From: Clostridia bacterium
GTDB lineage: Bacteria > Bacillota > Clostridia > Oscillospirales > Acutalibacteraceae
Reading direction: 5' to 3'
NCBI GenBank assembly: GCA_029007095.1
Contig: JAQXHF010000004.1
Location: 1-64,000 of the forward strand
Length of the DNA stretch: 64,000 bases
Position numbers and translations under genes: made by a program. Numbering within the stretch: position 1 is the first letter of the stretch; every line of letters starts with the position of its first letter. The notes beneath the pieces are model-generated. The model saw only the letters and a program-made list of their open reading frames with translations. It ran no database searches and was not told the DNA's origin. Shown in pieces: positions 9,993-17,275 of the stretch.

Positions 9993-10520
9993 ATGATGTC
10001 TAAGGTAAAACCTGCAAACATCTTATTTAACATTTTTATGATTATTGCCATGCTTGCAGCCGGTTTTGTCGGATTTAATCTTGTAACCGGAACAAAGGGT
10101 TATGCGGTAGTCAGCGACAGTATGAAAGAAACGCTGAATAAAGGCGATGTTGTGTTTGTCCGTGAGACTGATTTCGACAGCTTGAATGTGGGTGATGTCA
10201 TTACCGTCAAAGTTGGCGATAAGGGATATTTCACACACCGTATAGTTGATATTGATTATGAATCTCAAACGGTTAAGACTAAGGGTGACGCAAATCCGTC
10301 TAACGATCCGGGCAGAACGGAAAGTAAAATGATAGTTGGAAAAATGTGGTATAAACTGCCGCTTGCAGGATATCTTTCAATATGGTTAGGCGGCTCGACA
10401 GCGAAAAAAGGAATTATAATTCTTACTGTTGCGGCTTGTGTGCTTATAGCGCTGAACTCAATTATAGCTGCAAAGAATAAAAATCGGAGAAAGGAAGATG
10501 GCGGAAATGAGCAAAACTAA
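9993..10520 (+). CDS. SipW-type signal peptidase I, copy 3 (SDSM variant)
   Basis: The 175-residue product has an N-terminal membrane helix (about residues 8-30), the catalytic Ser43 in a VVSDSMKE context, THRIV with His82, TKGDAN with Asp99, and a second hydrophobic segment near residues 137-157. It is therefore a SipW/ER-type Ser/His peptidase. It differs from copies 1 and 2 around the nucleophile: they have TGSMEP, whereas here it is SDSMKE, without the Glu-Pro after Met. GGAG precedes the start. Its 3' end overlaps exported protein 3 by 23 bases. The changed active-site loop may mean a different substrate preference (inference). Confidence 0.88.
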   Translation: MMSKVKPANILFNIFMIIAMLAAGFVGFNLVTGTKGYAVVSDSMKETLNKGDVVFVRETDFDSLNVGDVITVKVGDKGYFTHRIVDIDYESQTVKTKGDANPSNDPGRTESKMIVGKMWYKLPLAGYLSIWLGGSTAKKGIIILTVAACVLIALNSIIAAKNKNRRKEDGGNEQN

Positions 10521-11139
10521 AAAAATACTTGCCTGCATAGCCTCGCTTACGCTTGTTTTATGCGTCGGATATTTTTCCGTTATGTCTCCGACCTCCGCAT
10601 GGTTTTATGACAGCGGCGTTATCGACAGCGGCGACAGCTTCGTTTTCGGCAGCCTTTCGGTTAATTCAAGATTTGTTTCGGACAAGAGCGTTAGCTTTGA
10701 AGCGGCTACGGATTTTACCGATGAAAACGAAATCTTTTTTGACGATATGGTTCATACCGATACCGTTAATGTTTCTAATGCGGGCAATATCCCTGCAAGA
10801 GTTTATATTGATGTTAAAAATGTCGGTGAGTCAAAGGGACTTCGTTGGTTTGCATATACGGACAGCGTACTCGTTGATTCAAGTGTAAAAAAGACACTTA
10901 AAAATGTGCTTGATTCGCTTGATGATAACGGATTAAGTTCATACAATATCGGAGCTGATTCCAACAGCGGTTGGTATGTTCTTCTGCAACCGGGACAGTC
11001 AGAGCAGATTAAGATTGCCACTTGGATTCAATATGATGATGTTAAGAATGAGCTTCAAAAAAATAATTCTCTGAGCGGATATGATGTTGAAATTACAATG
11101 ACCGCAACTCAAGATATTGACGGTGCAATGCAACGATAA
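10498..11139 (+). CDS. SipW-dependent exported protein 3 (AWF signal peptide, TasA/CalY-like)
   Basis: The 213-residue product starts at ATG 10498 (an in-frame ATG at 10507 is also possible). The N-terminus ends in Ser-Ala-Trp-Phe (residues 33-36). The mature part has a VNVSNAGNIPARVYIDV segment and ends near TMTATQDIDGAMQR. A D-x-V-x-V-x-N strand and a terminal T-A-T-Q-like motif are typical of TasA/CalY-type proteins, which makes this the clearest family member of the four. It begins inside the third peptidase gene, so translation is coupled. Expected role: secreted matrix or fibre subunit cleaved by a neighbouring SipW-type peptidase. Confidence 0.85.
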   Translation: MAEMSKTKKILACIASLTLVLCVGYFSVMSPTSAWFYDSGVIDSGDSFVFGSLSVNSRFVSDKSVSFEAATDFTDENEIFFDDMVHTDTVNVSNAGNIPARVYIDVKNVGESKGLRWFAYTDSVLVDSSVKKTLKNVLDSLDDNGLSSYNIGADSNSGWYVLLQPGQSEQIKIATWIQYDDVKNELQKNNSLSGYDVEITMTATQDIDGAMQR

Positions 11140-11160
11140 ATTAAGTCGGGGTGACAGTAA

Positions 11161-11784
11161 ATGTTTCAGAAATTTAATAAAAAAGCAATAGCTGTCATCG
11201 TAGCGGTTGTTGCAGTTATAGCGGCTGTCGGTGCAACGCTTGCGTGGTTCTCCACCAAAAGCTCTGTAAGCGAAAAATTTACGCTTTCACCGATAAAAGC
11301 GACGGGTGAAGTTTATTTCGATGTTAACGGCGAGAAAAAAGAAGCTTCAAAGTTTGCTGACAACGACGGACTGTATATATTAAGTCTTGATAAAAATGAT
11401 GATAACTATATCGGAAATCTCAGAATGAATGTGAAGCTCAGCGGCAAAGCCTGTGTGCGTGTTCGTTTAGAATTTGAATGGAATAACGCTGACGGTTCGG
11501 TGGCTCAGTATTCTACATCGGTTCCGTATGTTTTCGGTGACGAGTGGTACGATAACCGCAACGAAGATTACTGCGTTTATTATATGGAAAACAACGGCAA
11601 AGCGAGCTTTGACAATTTGCCTGTAATAAGCGGATTTGATGAAAGCGAATTTGACGATTTCGGCTTTGACAGCGGGAATTATGTGAGGACGTCGATTGAG
11701 GTTGACGCGGTTCAGGTTAACCGATATCCGCAGCTTTGGGGTATTAAAAATTTCCCATGGGAAGTTGATGAAAATGGCAAATAA
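11161..11784 (+). CDS. SipW-dependent exported protein 4 (AWF signal peptide)
   Basis: The 207-residue product starts 21 bases after exported protein 3, behind GGGGTGA. The signal peptide has a long Val/Ala-rich core and ends in Leu-Ala-Trp-Phe (residues 27-30). The mature part contains VYFDVNGEKK, an LRMNVKLSGKACVRVRLEFEW strand pair and, near the C-terminus, IEVDAVQVNRYPQLWG. The D-A-V-Q element resembles the terminal A-x-Q motif of TasA-like proteins. It is the last AWF protein of the run; the following membrane-protein gene starts within its final codons. No peptidase lies immediately next to it, so it presumably shares one of the three upstream. Confidence 0.83.
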   Translation: MFQKFNKKAIAVIVAVVAVIAAVGATLAWFSTKSSVSEKFTLSPIKATGEVYFDVNGEKKEASKFADNDGLYILSLDKNDDNYIGNLRMNVKLSGKACVRVRLEFEWNNADGSVAQYSTSVPYVFGDEWYDNRNEDYCVYYMENNGKASFDNLPVISGFDESEFDDFGFDSGNYVRTSIEVDAVQVNRYPQLWGIKNFPWEVDENGK

Positions 11785-12661
11785 AAAGAAAAAGCCTGCG
11801 GCAGGTAAGTCTGTCGCAGGCAAAAATAATTCAGACAAAAAAGTTAATAAATCGGCGTCCGTTTCAAGTAAATCTGCACGCAAAAAGGCTCTCAATGATG
11901 AAAAAGAAGCGCTCAAAGTAATTAAAAAGAATGAGAAAGCTCAGCTTCAAAAAAAGAAAAAGAGCGATGAAATAAGAAAAATGCGTGAAAAGAAGCAAAA
12001 TGCCGAAAGGAAGATGGCAGAAAAAGAAAAATCAAAGACTGAGAAAATCAAGAAAAGAAAAAGCTTCAAGAAAAAATTAAAAAAATTCGGTAAAAAAATT
12101 AAATACTATACAAGCAAGGATTTCTTGGGTTCTTTTAATTATGTCAGGATTTTTCTTTTTATAATTCTTCCCGTATCGGTCATAGTTGCAGGCTGTGCAG
12201 CCGTTTCACAAAGCGTTGCGGTTAATGTTCCGAGCGAAATAAGAAATTTTGAATTTACGGGCAGAACCGAAAGTGAGCTTACAGCCTTAAAATCAGAGTT
12301 TAACGAGGGGCAAAAGCAGGCTCTTATAGATTCGACAGATGCAAAAGGTTCAGGCAAATTTGATTTTTATATAGACAAAACAATTTATATTGACGATGAC
12401 TTTTCTGATTTTGATTTATGCTTCGGCAATCCGAACAGCGACTGCATTTTAATTGCAACGATTTACGATTCGGACGGAAATGTTATTTACCGTTCGCTCG
12501 GAGTTGAACCGGAAACCGAAATCAAAAAAGCTTCTCTTTTTAACAGCATACCCTACGGTGAACAAAAAATGAAGGTATGCGTCAATGCTTATGACAGCGA
12601 AACAAATGAGAAAATCGGTACAAAATATGCTAAAATTAAGCTCGCGGTTGGTGTTCGGTAG
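11774..12661 (+). CDS. Membrane protein with Lys-rich cytoplasmic N-terminus and extracellular domain
   Basis: The chosen start is ATG 11774 (MANKKKK), with GGGAAG about 10 bases upstream; ATG 11768 is also possible and the frame opens even earlier. About 110 residues of strongly basic Lys-rich sequence come first, then one membrane helix (about residues 124-147, IFLFIILPVSVIVAG). An extracellular part of about 145 residues follows. That part contains NPNS, then YDSDGNVIY, which recur as NPSS and YDGDGKQIY in the next gene, so the two are paralogous in this domain. The overlap with exported protein 4 and zero spacing to the next gene place it in the same operon. Function unknown; anchoring or assembly of the exported proteins is a guess. 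Confidence 0.8.
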   Translation: MANKKKKPAAGKSVAGKNNSDKKVNKSASVSSKSARKKALNDEKEALKVIKKNEKAQLQKKKKSDEIRKMREKKQNAERKMAEKEKSKTEKIKKRKSFKKKLKKFGKKIKYYTSKDFLGSFNYVRIFLFIILPVSVIVAGCAAVSQSVAVNVPSEIRNFEFTGRTESELTALKSEFNEGQKQALIDSTDAKGSGKFDFYIDKTIYIDDDFSDFDLCFGNPNSDCILIATIYDSDGNVIYRSLGVEPETEIKKASLFNSIPYGEQKMKVCVNAYDSETNEKIGTKYAKIKLAVGVR

Positions 12662-13147
12662 ATGAATAAAAAGAAAAGAATAATACTTATTTTATTATCT
12701 GTCGTCGCTTGCGCCGTTATAGTTTCAATCGTTCTTGTTTTTAGCGGTGCGGCGGATAAAATCAGATTAAACGCGGCTGCCTCCGGCGAGGTTAAGGACG
12801 GACTTCTGCCAGTTGAAGGAATTGAGCATATTACCGATGTTCCCAACGGTGAAATCAGATATTTGATTAACAAAAAAGTATTTTTTGAAAGTCCTTATTC
12901 AATGGGGAATTTTATGTTTGAGAATCCGTCAAGCTGTGGATATGCGCTTGTTTTTGTAATATATGACGGCGACGGCAAGCAGATTTATACATCGCCAAAA
13001 ATCAATCCCGGACAGTATTTGGAAAAGGACAAGCTATCCTCTGTGCTGAGTTCGGGAGTATATGAATGTTCATATTCTGCTCAGGCATATTCAGACGATG
13101 AATTTGTCGGGAAAATAAGCGGAGTAATAACGCTGAGTATCGGCTGA
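12662..13147 (+). CDS. Membrane-anchored protein paralogous to the preceding gene product
   Basis: The 161-residue product starts on the base after the stop of the preceding gene. A basic N-terminus and one hydrophobic segment (about residues 6-29) act as signal or anchor. The remaining 130 residues match the extracellular part of the 11774-12661 product in order and spacing: a short strand after an FES/IDD position, F-x-N-P-x-S, an I-Y-D-x-D-G-x-x-I-Y motif, and a closing strand ending in I-T-L-S-I-G. It lacks the Lys-rich extension. It is the last member of the overlapping run. No known domain was recognised. Confidence 0.8.
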   Translation: MNKKKRIILILLSVVACAVIVSIVLVFSGAADKIRLNAAASGEVKDGLLPVEGIEHITDVPNGEIRYLINKKVFFESPYSMGNFMFENPSSCGYALVFVIYDGDGKQIYTSPKINPGQYLEKDKLSSVLSSGVYECSYSAQAYSDDEFVGKISGVITLSIG

Positions 13148-13159
13148 CGGGGTGAAACC

Positions 13160-13840
13160 ATGAATATTACTGAAAAAATAACAGAGCTTTTGAAATCCGA
13201 GGGAGCGGCAGATGTCGGATTTTCAAAAATAGGCTGCGGACCTTTCGGTGAATCTACATATGCCGTCAGTATAGTTATAAAACTGTCAGAAGCGGTTGTA
13301 GACGAAATAGATGCAGAGCCGACGCACACATATTTTCATCATTACAGGACTGTCAATGCATATATCGACAGACTTTGTCTCAGAGTTGGATTCCTTTTGG
13401 AGCAGAACGGTTACAAATATATTCCGATTGCGGCTTCCCAGAGTATAAATAAGGACGGCTGGAATTATGAGGGCAGATTCTCTCATAAAAAAGCGGCGAG
13501 CCTTGCAGGACTTGGGGGAATCGGAAAAAACGGATTGTTTCTGCATAAAGACTACGGACCGCGCGTAAGGCTCGGCACGGTGCTGACGGACTGCAATTTT
13601 GATATTAAACTGTCGGAGTACAAATCCCCGTGTATCGGCTGTGACGCTTGTGTAAACGCCTGCCCTTCGGGAGCTATAAAAGGTAAGCTTTGGCAGGAGG
13701 GAATGGACAGAAGCGAAGTGCTTGATCCGGCGGCTTGCAGTAATTATATGAAAAAAGCTTTCAAGCATATAGGCAGAGGCGCGGTGTGCGGAATTTGTAT
13801 GAGCGTTTGTCCGATCGGCAAAAAAATTAGCAGAGAATGA
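13160..13840 (+). CDS. QueG-like double [4Fe-4S] cluster protein (short form)
   Basis: The 226-residue product contains CIGCDACVNACP (about residues 160-171) and CGICMSVCP (about 212-220), two ferredoxin-type cluster motifs. They are preceded by LAGLGGIGKNGLFLHKDYGPRVRLGTV, which matches the corresponding part of epoxyqueuosine reductase QueG. QueG itself is usually longer and has a cobalamin-binding N-terminal part. Here that part is short, so enzymatic identity with QueG is uncertain, and a related reductase is as likely. queA and tgt of queuosine synthesis occur later in the window (57419-59590) but not next to it. The start is supported by GGGGTGAAACC just upstream, 12 bases after the preceding stop. 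Confidence 0.75.
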   Translation: MNITEKITELLKSEGAADVGFSKIGCGPFGESTYAVSIVIKLSEAVVDEIDAEPTHTYFHHYRTVNAYIDRLCLRVGFLLEQNGYKYIPIAASQSINKDGWNYEGRFSHKKAASLAGLGGIGKNGLFLHKDYGPRVRLGTVLTDCNFDIKLSEYKSPCIGCDACVNACPSGAIKGKLWQEGMDRSEVLDPAACSNYMKKAFKHIGRGAVCGICMSVCPIGKKISRE

Positions 13841-13883
13841 TTCCTTAGAGGAATACGCCGCGAAAGAAAGGTACGGTTAAAAT

Positions 13884-14099
13884 ATGGAACAAAGCAGAAT
13901 TGACAGAATTAACGAGCTTGCGCGAAAGGCAAGGACTCCGGAGGGACTTACTGACGCGGAAATTGCGGAAAGAGACATACTTCGCGCCGAATATATCGCT
14001 TCATTCAGACAGAGCTTAGTTTCTCAGCTTGAAAATACTTATATTGTCGATGAACACGGTAATAAGCGTAAGGTGACGAGCAAGAAAAAAAGAAGATAA
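13884..14099 (+). CDS. YnzC/DUF896 family small protein
   Basis: The 71-residue product has the typical pattern of the UPF0291/DUF896 family: R-I-N-E-L-A-R-K-A-R-T-P-E-G-L-T near residues 7-22, then E-R-D-x-L-R-x-E-Y-I-x-x-F-R, and a basic tail. The family is a short helical hairpin of Firmicutes; in Bacillus subtilis, ynzC lies in the SOS-linked yneA region, but its biochemical role is not firmly known. AAAGG precedes the start. It sits between the iron-sulfur protein and a membrane protein, with short gaps that suggest one transcript. Confidence 0.85.
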   Translation: MEQSRIDRINELARKARTPEGLTDAEIAERDILRAEYIASFRQSLVSQLENTYIVDEHGNKRKVTSKKKRR

Positions 14100-14118
14100 A
14101 GCGGCGGGAGGTCTTATA

Positions 14119-14937
14119 ATGATTTCAAATAAGAAATGGGCAGGTTTGTTTTCCGCCTGTGTGTTAATCGGAGTTATTGCAAGGATTTTTGATAATAATA
14201 TTTCGGCGTTTCTTTACCGCGACGGCAATATAGTCGGCAGCATATGCGAACATATCGTTCCTATGATTTGGTTTCTTCTTTGCGGATTTGCCTGCGCGAT
14301 ATTGCTTTTTCATCGTAATACGCATACTACAAAATCAAAAAATCAGGTTCTTAATGTTGTTTACGGTGCGTTGTCGGTTATATTTATTTTTGCCGGAACA
14401 ATTTTTCCGTTTCGCAACACCGAGGATAAGCCGTATGTGATTATTGTTATTACGGCTGTTGTTGCAGCGGCTTGTATTATTTATATAAGCTCCGCATGGT
14501 TTAAGCAGGATTTTCAGAAACGGATTATTACAACGGCTTCGGGAGTTTTACTTGCTTCCTGTGCGACTTCCGCTTTGGCTTGTGCAATCAGTCTTGCTTT
14601 ACCTGCGAGACAGAGTTATTATGATTTGCTTCAAATACGCCAAACCGATAATATGGCCGATATGAAGCAGTATCCTGTTTATTTATTCTGTTTTGCGGCC
14701 GCTTCCGGCGCTTTGATTCTGTGGTTTAATTATTTTGCGGCGGTAATGCCTAAAATCAGATACGCATCAGCAAAATTTTTTGCAGCTACCGTGGCGATTA
14801 ATATTGTGATTGCGTTAGGACTTGTATCAACGGGACATTTCTATTTGTCAGAGATTATTTACGGAATGGCAGTCAGCTATTTCTCACTTTTCGCTTTTGC
14901 AAAAATTGCGGAGCGTAAGGACAAAAAGAGAAAATAA
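14119..14937 (+). CDS. Polytopic membrane protein, PAP2-like but with degenerate catalytic motifs
   Basis: The 272-residue product has about seven hydrophobic segments and a basic C-terminal tail. The N-terminal layout (NNISAFLYRDGNIVGSICEHIVPM) matches the opening of clostridial PAP2-family phosphatases. The C-terminal STGHFYLSEIIYGM corresponds to PAP2 motif 3, which normally reads SRxxxxxHxxxD. Here Arg and Asp are absent, the KxxxxxxRP motif is not found, and the PSGH position reads as YPVYL. It therefore looks like an inactive or repurposed relative. The homology is my reading of weak motifs; an unrelated membrane protein is possible. GGGAGG lies upstream of the start. Confidence 0.55.
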   Translation: MISNKKWAGLFSACVLIGVIARIFDNNISAFLYRDGNIVGSICEHIVPMIWFLLCGFACAILLFHRNTHTTKSKNQVLNVVYGALSVIFIFAGTIFPFRNTEDKPYVIIVITAVVAAACIIYISSAWFKQDFQKRIITTASGVLLASCATSALACAISLALPARQSYYDLLQIRQTDNMADMKQYPVYLFCFAAASGALILWFNYFAAVMPKIRYASAKFFAATVAINIVIALGLVSTGHFYLSEIIYGMAVSYFSLFAFAKIAERKDKKRK

Positions 14938-15134
14938 TTTTTGTGCTAAATGCCGAAAAATTTTCAAAATATAGTATGTCCGGCGGCATTGGCAAGCTTT
15001 TAATCTCAACACATGGTAATTTTGAACATATCAAAAATGACTTATTTGAATGGTTTTATTTGTTAATATTCTATAAAATAAAAGCTTTAAAAACTGTTTT
15101 TTGAAGTTTTTTTTCAAAAAAATGCTCAAAACGC
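14938..15134. other. AT-rich intergenic stretch without a gene
   Basis: This stretch separates the membrane-protein gene from the promoter at 15135. It holds two possible hairpins. AATGCCG at 14949-14955 can pair with CGGCATT at 14984-14990 across a long loop, followed within ten bases by a short T-run. TTTTTTGAA at 15097-15105 pairs with TTCAAAAAA at 15113-15121. Either may end transcription. No open frame with a ribosome binding site was seen. Confidence 0.5.
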
Positions 15135-15163
15135 TTGAAAAATAGCTTGGAATTGTGTAAAAT
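15135..15163 (+). promoter_or_regulatory. Sigma-A type promoter for the regulator-ftsEX operon
   Basis: TTGAAA at 15135-15140 and TAAAAT at 15158-15163 are separated by exactly 17 bases. The start codon of the regulator gene is about 100 bases downstream, so the leader is fairly long. Confidence 0.6.
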
Positions 15164-15261
15164 GTATATGTGTCAGTTGACATTTTGCATAAATCAAATC
15201 CCAATATGCCGAATTAGGCAATTCAGTAGACGTTTAAACATCATAAGTGAGGAGTTTTATT

Positions 15262-16347
15262 ATGTCAAACAGACTTTTTCAGGGTGTAATTCATCAGATG
15301 AGGGGCGCCATAGACAGAACCATAGGCATTATTGATGAAACCGGCGCTGTTATTTCATGCAGCGAGCTTGGAAGAATAGGAGAAGTTAGGTCATCAGCCG
15401 CCGCTGCTGCTTTTATGGACGCAGAGGTCTGTGTTGTAGACGGCTGCACCTATAAGGCTTTTGGCAGTCAGATTCATCAGGAGTACGCGGTTTTTGTTGA
15501 CGGTGACGATGACCTTGCTGAAAAGTATGTCAATATAAGTGCGGTTGCTCTCAACAATCTCAAACTTTATTTTGACGAAAAGTACGACAGAAACAACTTC
15601 ATAAAAAACGTTATACTTGATAATATTCTGCCGGGCGACATATATCTTAAAGCTCGTGAGCTTAGATTTAACAATGACGCTTCGAGAACTGTCCTTCTTA
15701 TCAGAATCCCGGAGCAGTCGGATATTTCGGCTTACGATGTTATACAGAATCTTTTCCCCGACAAGTCTAAGGATTTTATTGTAAATGTCAGCGAGACGGA
15801 TATTGCGCTTATCAAAGAGGTTAAGAGCAATGTTGAGTCCAAGGATCTCGAAAAGCTTGCCCGTTCCATTGCCGACGCTCTTTCAACAGAGCTTTATGTT
15901 CACGCGGTAATTGGTATCGGTACAACCGTTGTAGGTATAAAGGAGCTTGCTCGCTCGTTCAAGGAGGCTCAGGTTTCACTTGAAGTCGGTAAGGTTTTCG
16001 ATACAGAAAAGACTATTGTCAGCTACGACAGTCTCGGAATTGCAAGACTTATATATCAGCTTCCGACAACGCTTTGCGAGATGTTTTTACATGAAGTATT
16101 CAAGAGAGGTTCAATAGACAGTCTTGATCAGGAAACGCTGTTTACAATTCAGAAATTCTTTGAGAATAATCTGAATGTCAGCGAAACATCAAGAAAGCTG
16201 TTTGTTCACCGTAACACCCTTGTATATAGACTTGAAAAAATAAAGAAACTCACAGGACTCGATCTCAGAGAATTTGATGACGCAATAGTATTTAAAGTTG
16301 CATTGATGGTAAAAAAATACCTCGACGCAGATCCGATTAAATATTGA
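15262..16347 (+). CDS. PucR/CdaR-type transcriptional regulator
   Basis: The start is ATG 15262, behind GAGGAG; the frame extends to 15247 without a better site. The 361-residue product has a central GGDEF-like CdaR region and a C-terminal helix-turn-helix of the PucR type (about residues 303-357): FFENNLNVSETSRKLFVHRN followed by LVYRLEKIKKLTGLDLR. Family members bind DNA and often respond to small metabolites; the ligand here is unknown. The gene lies 16 bases upstream of ftsE and shares its promoter. It may therefore link division or wall turnover to a metabolic signal (inference). Confidence 0.85.
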   Translation: MSNRLFQGVIHQMRGAIDRTIGIIDETGAVISCSELGRIGEVRSSAAAAAFMDAEVCVVDGCTYKAFGSQIHQEYAVFVDGDDDLAEKYVNISAVALNNLKLYFDEKYDRNNFIKNVILDNILPGDIYLKARELRFNNDASRTVLLIRIPEQSDISAYDVIQNLFPDKSKDFIVNVSETDIALIKEVKSNVESKDLEKLARSIADALSTELYVHAVIGIGTTVVGIKELARSFKEAQVSLEVGKVFDTEKTIVSYDSLGIARLIYQLPTTLCEMFLHEVFKRGSIDSLDQETLFTIQKFFENNLNVSETSRKLFVHRNTLVYRLEKIKKLTGLDLREFDDAIVFKVALMVKKYLDADPIKY

Positions 16348-16363
16348 TCAAAGGCTGGTTTCG

Positions 16364-17275
16364 ATGATTGACTTTAAAAACGTATCTAAGGTATATGATA
16401 ACGGAACAAAGGCTCTTCATAATATAAACATTCATATTGATAAGGGAGAATTTGTATTCGTTGTCGGCGCTTCCGGTGCGGGAAAGAGTACCTTTCTCAA
16501 ACTGATGATGCGTGAAGAAGTTCCTTCAACGGGAACAATAAACATTAAAAATTACAATCTTGGAGAGATGAAGAAAAAGGAAATCCCGTATTTCAGACGA
16601 AATATGGGTATCGTTTTTCAGGATTTCAGACTCATTCAGAATATGACGGTTTATGACAATGTTGCTTTTGCGATGCGCGTTGTCGGCGCGAGGGAAAAAG
16701 AAATCCGTAAACGCGTTCCGTATGTTATAAATATTGTAGGTCTTTCCTCTAAGGCGAGAAACTATCCGATGGAGCTTTCCGGCGGTGAACAGCAGCGTGT
16801 TGCACTTGCAAGAGCGCTTGTTAATAACGCCGATATTATCATAGCCGACGAGCCTACGGGAAATGTTGATCCGCAGATGTCGCTTGAAATTGTTGAGTTG
16901 CTTACAAGACTTAACGAGGCCGGCACAACGGTTATAATGGTTACTCACGAGCATAGCCTTGTTTCGCAGTTTGACAAGCGTGTAATCGTTCTAGACAGCG
17001 GCGAGGTTATTTCCGACGGCGTTATGGAAGACGGTGAAATCCCGATAGGTCTGGCTTCTCATCTCAACAGCGACACAAAGAGGAGAACCCGTACTAAATT
17101 CGGAAACAAGATTTCTAAGAAAGAAAAAAATTCAGAGAAGATTATTGCGGTTGAACCGAAAGATAATGTTAAGGTTGACGACGAATATCTTGACGCTCTT
17201 ATCGGAGATACCGATTCTTACAGAGTTTATCTTGAACAGGACGATTCACAGCCGAAAGGCGGTGACAGTCAGTGA
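16364..17275 (+). CDS. ftsE: Cell division ATP-binding protein FtsE with C-terminal extension
   Basis: The 303-residue product is an ABC ATPase. Walker A is GASGAGKST (residues 35-43), the signature LSGGEQQRVALARAL begins near residue 139, and Walker B IIIADEPTG is near residue 160. It forms a type VII ABC complex with FtsX that transmits ATP hydrolysis to a wall hydrolase outside the cell. FtsE is normally about 228 residues; this one continues for about 75 more. The extra part is basic then acidic (KRRTRTKFGNKISKKEKNSE, later DDEYLDALIGD), with no membrane segment, so it is a cytoplasmic tail. Its stop overlaps the GTG start of ftsX by four bases. Confidence 0.95.
   Translation: MIDFKNVSKVYDNGTKALHNINIHIDKGEFVFVVGASGAGKSTFLKLMMREEVPSTGTINIKNYNLGEMKKKEIPYFRRNMGIVFQDFRLIQNMTVYDNVAFAMRVVGAREKEIRKRVPYVINIVGLSSKARNYPMELSGGEQQRVALARALVNNADIIIADEPTGNVDPQMSLEIVELLTRLNEAGTTVIMVTHEHSLVSQFDKRVIVLDSGEVISDGVMEDGEIPIGLASHLNSDTKRRTRTKFGNKISKKEKNSEKIIAVEPKDNVKVDDEYLDALIGDTDSYRVYLEQDDSQPKGGDSQ

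Noticed and set aside
15135-15261. Possible riboswitch in the leader of the regulator-ftsEX operon
   Set aside because: The leader is long, but no conserved aptamer pattern or stable hairpin ladder was seen.
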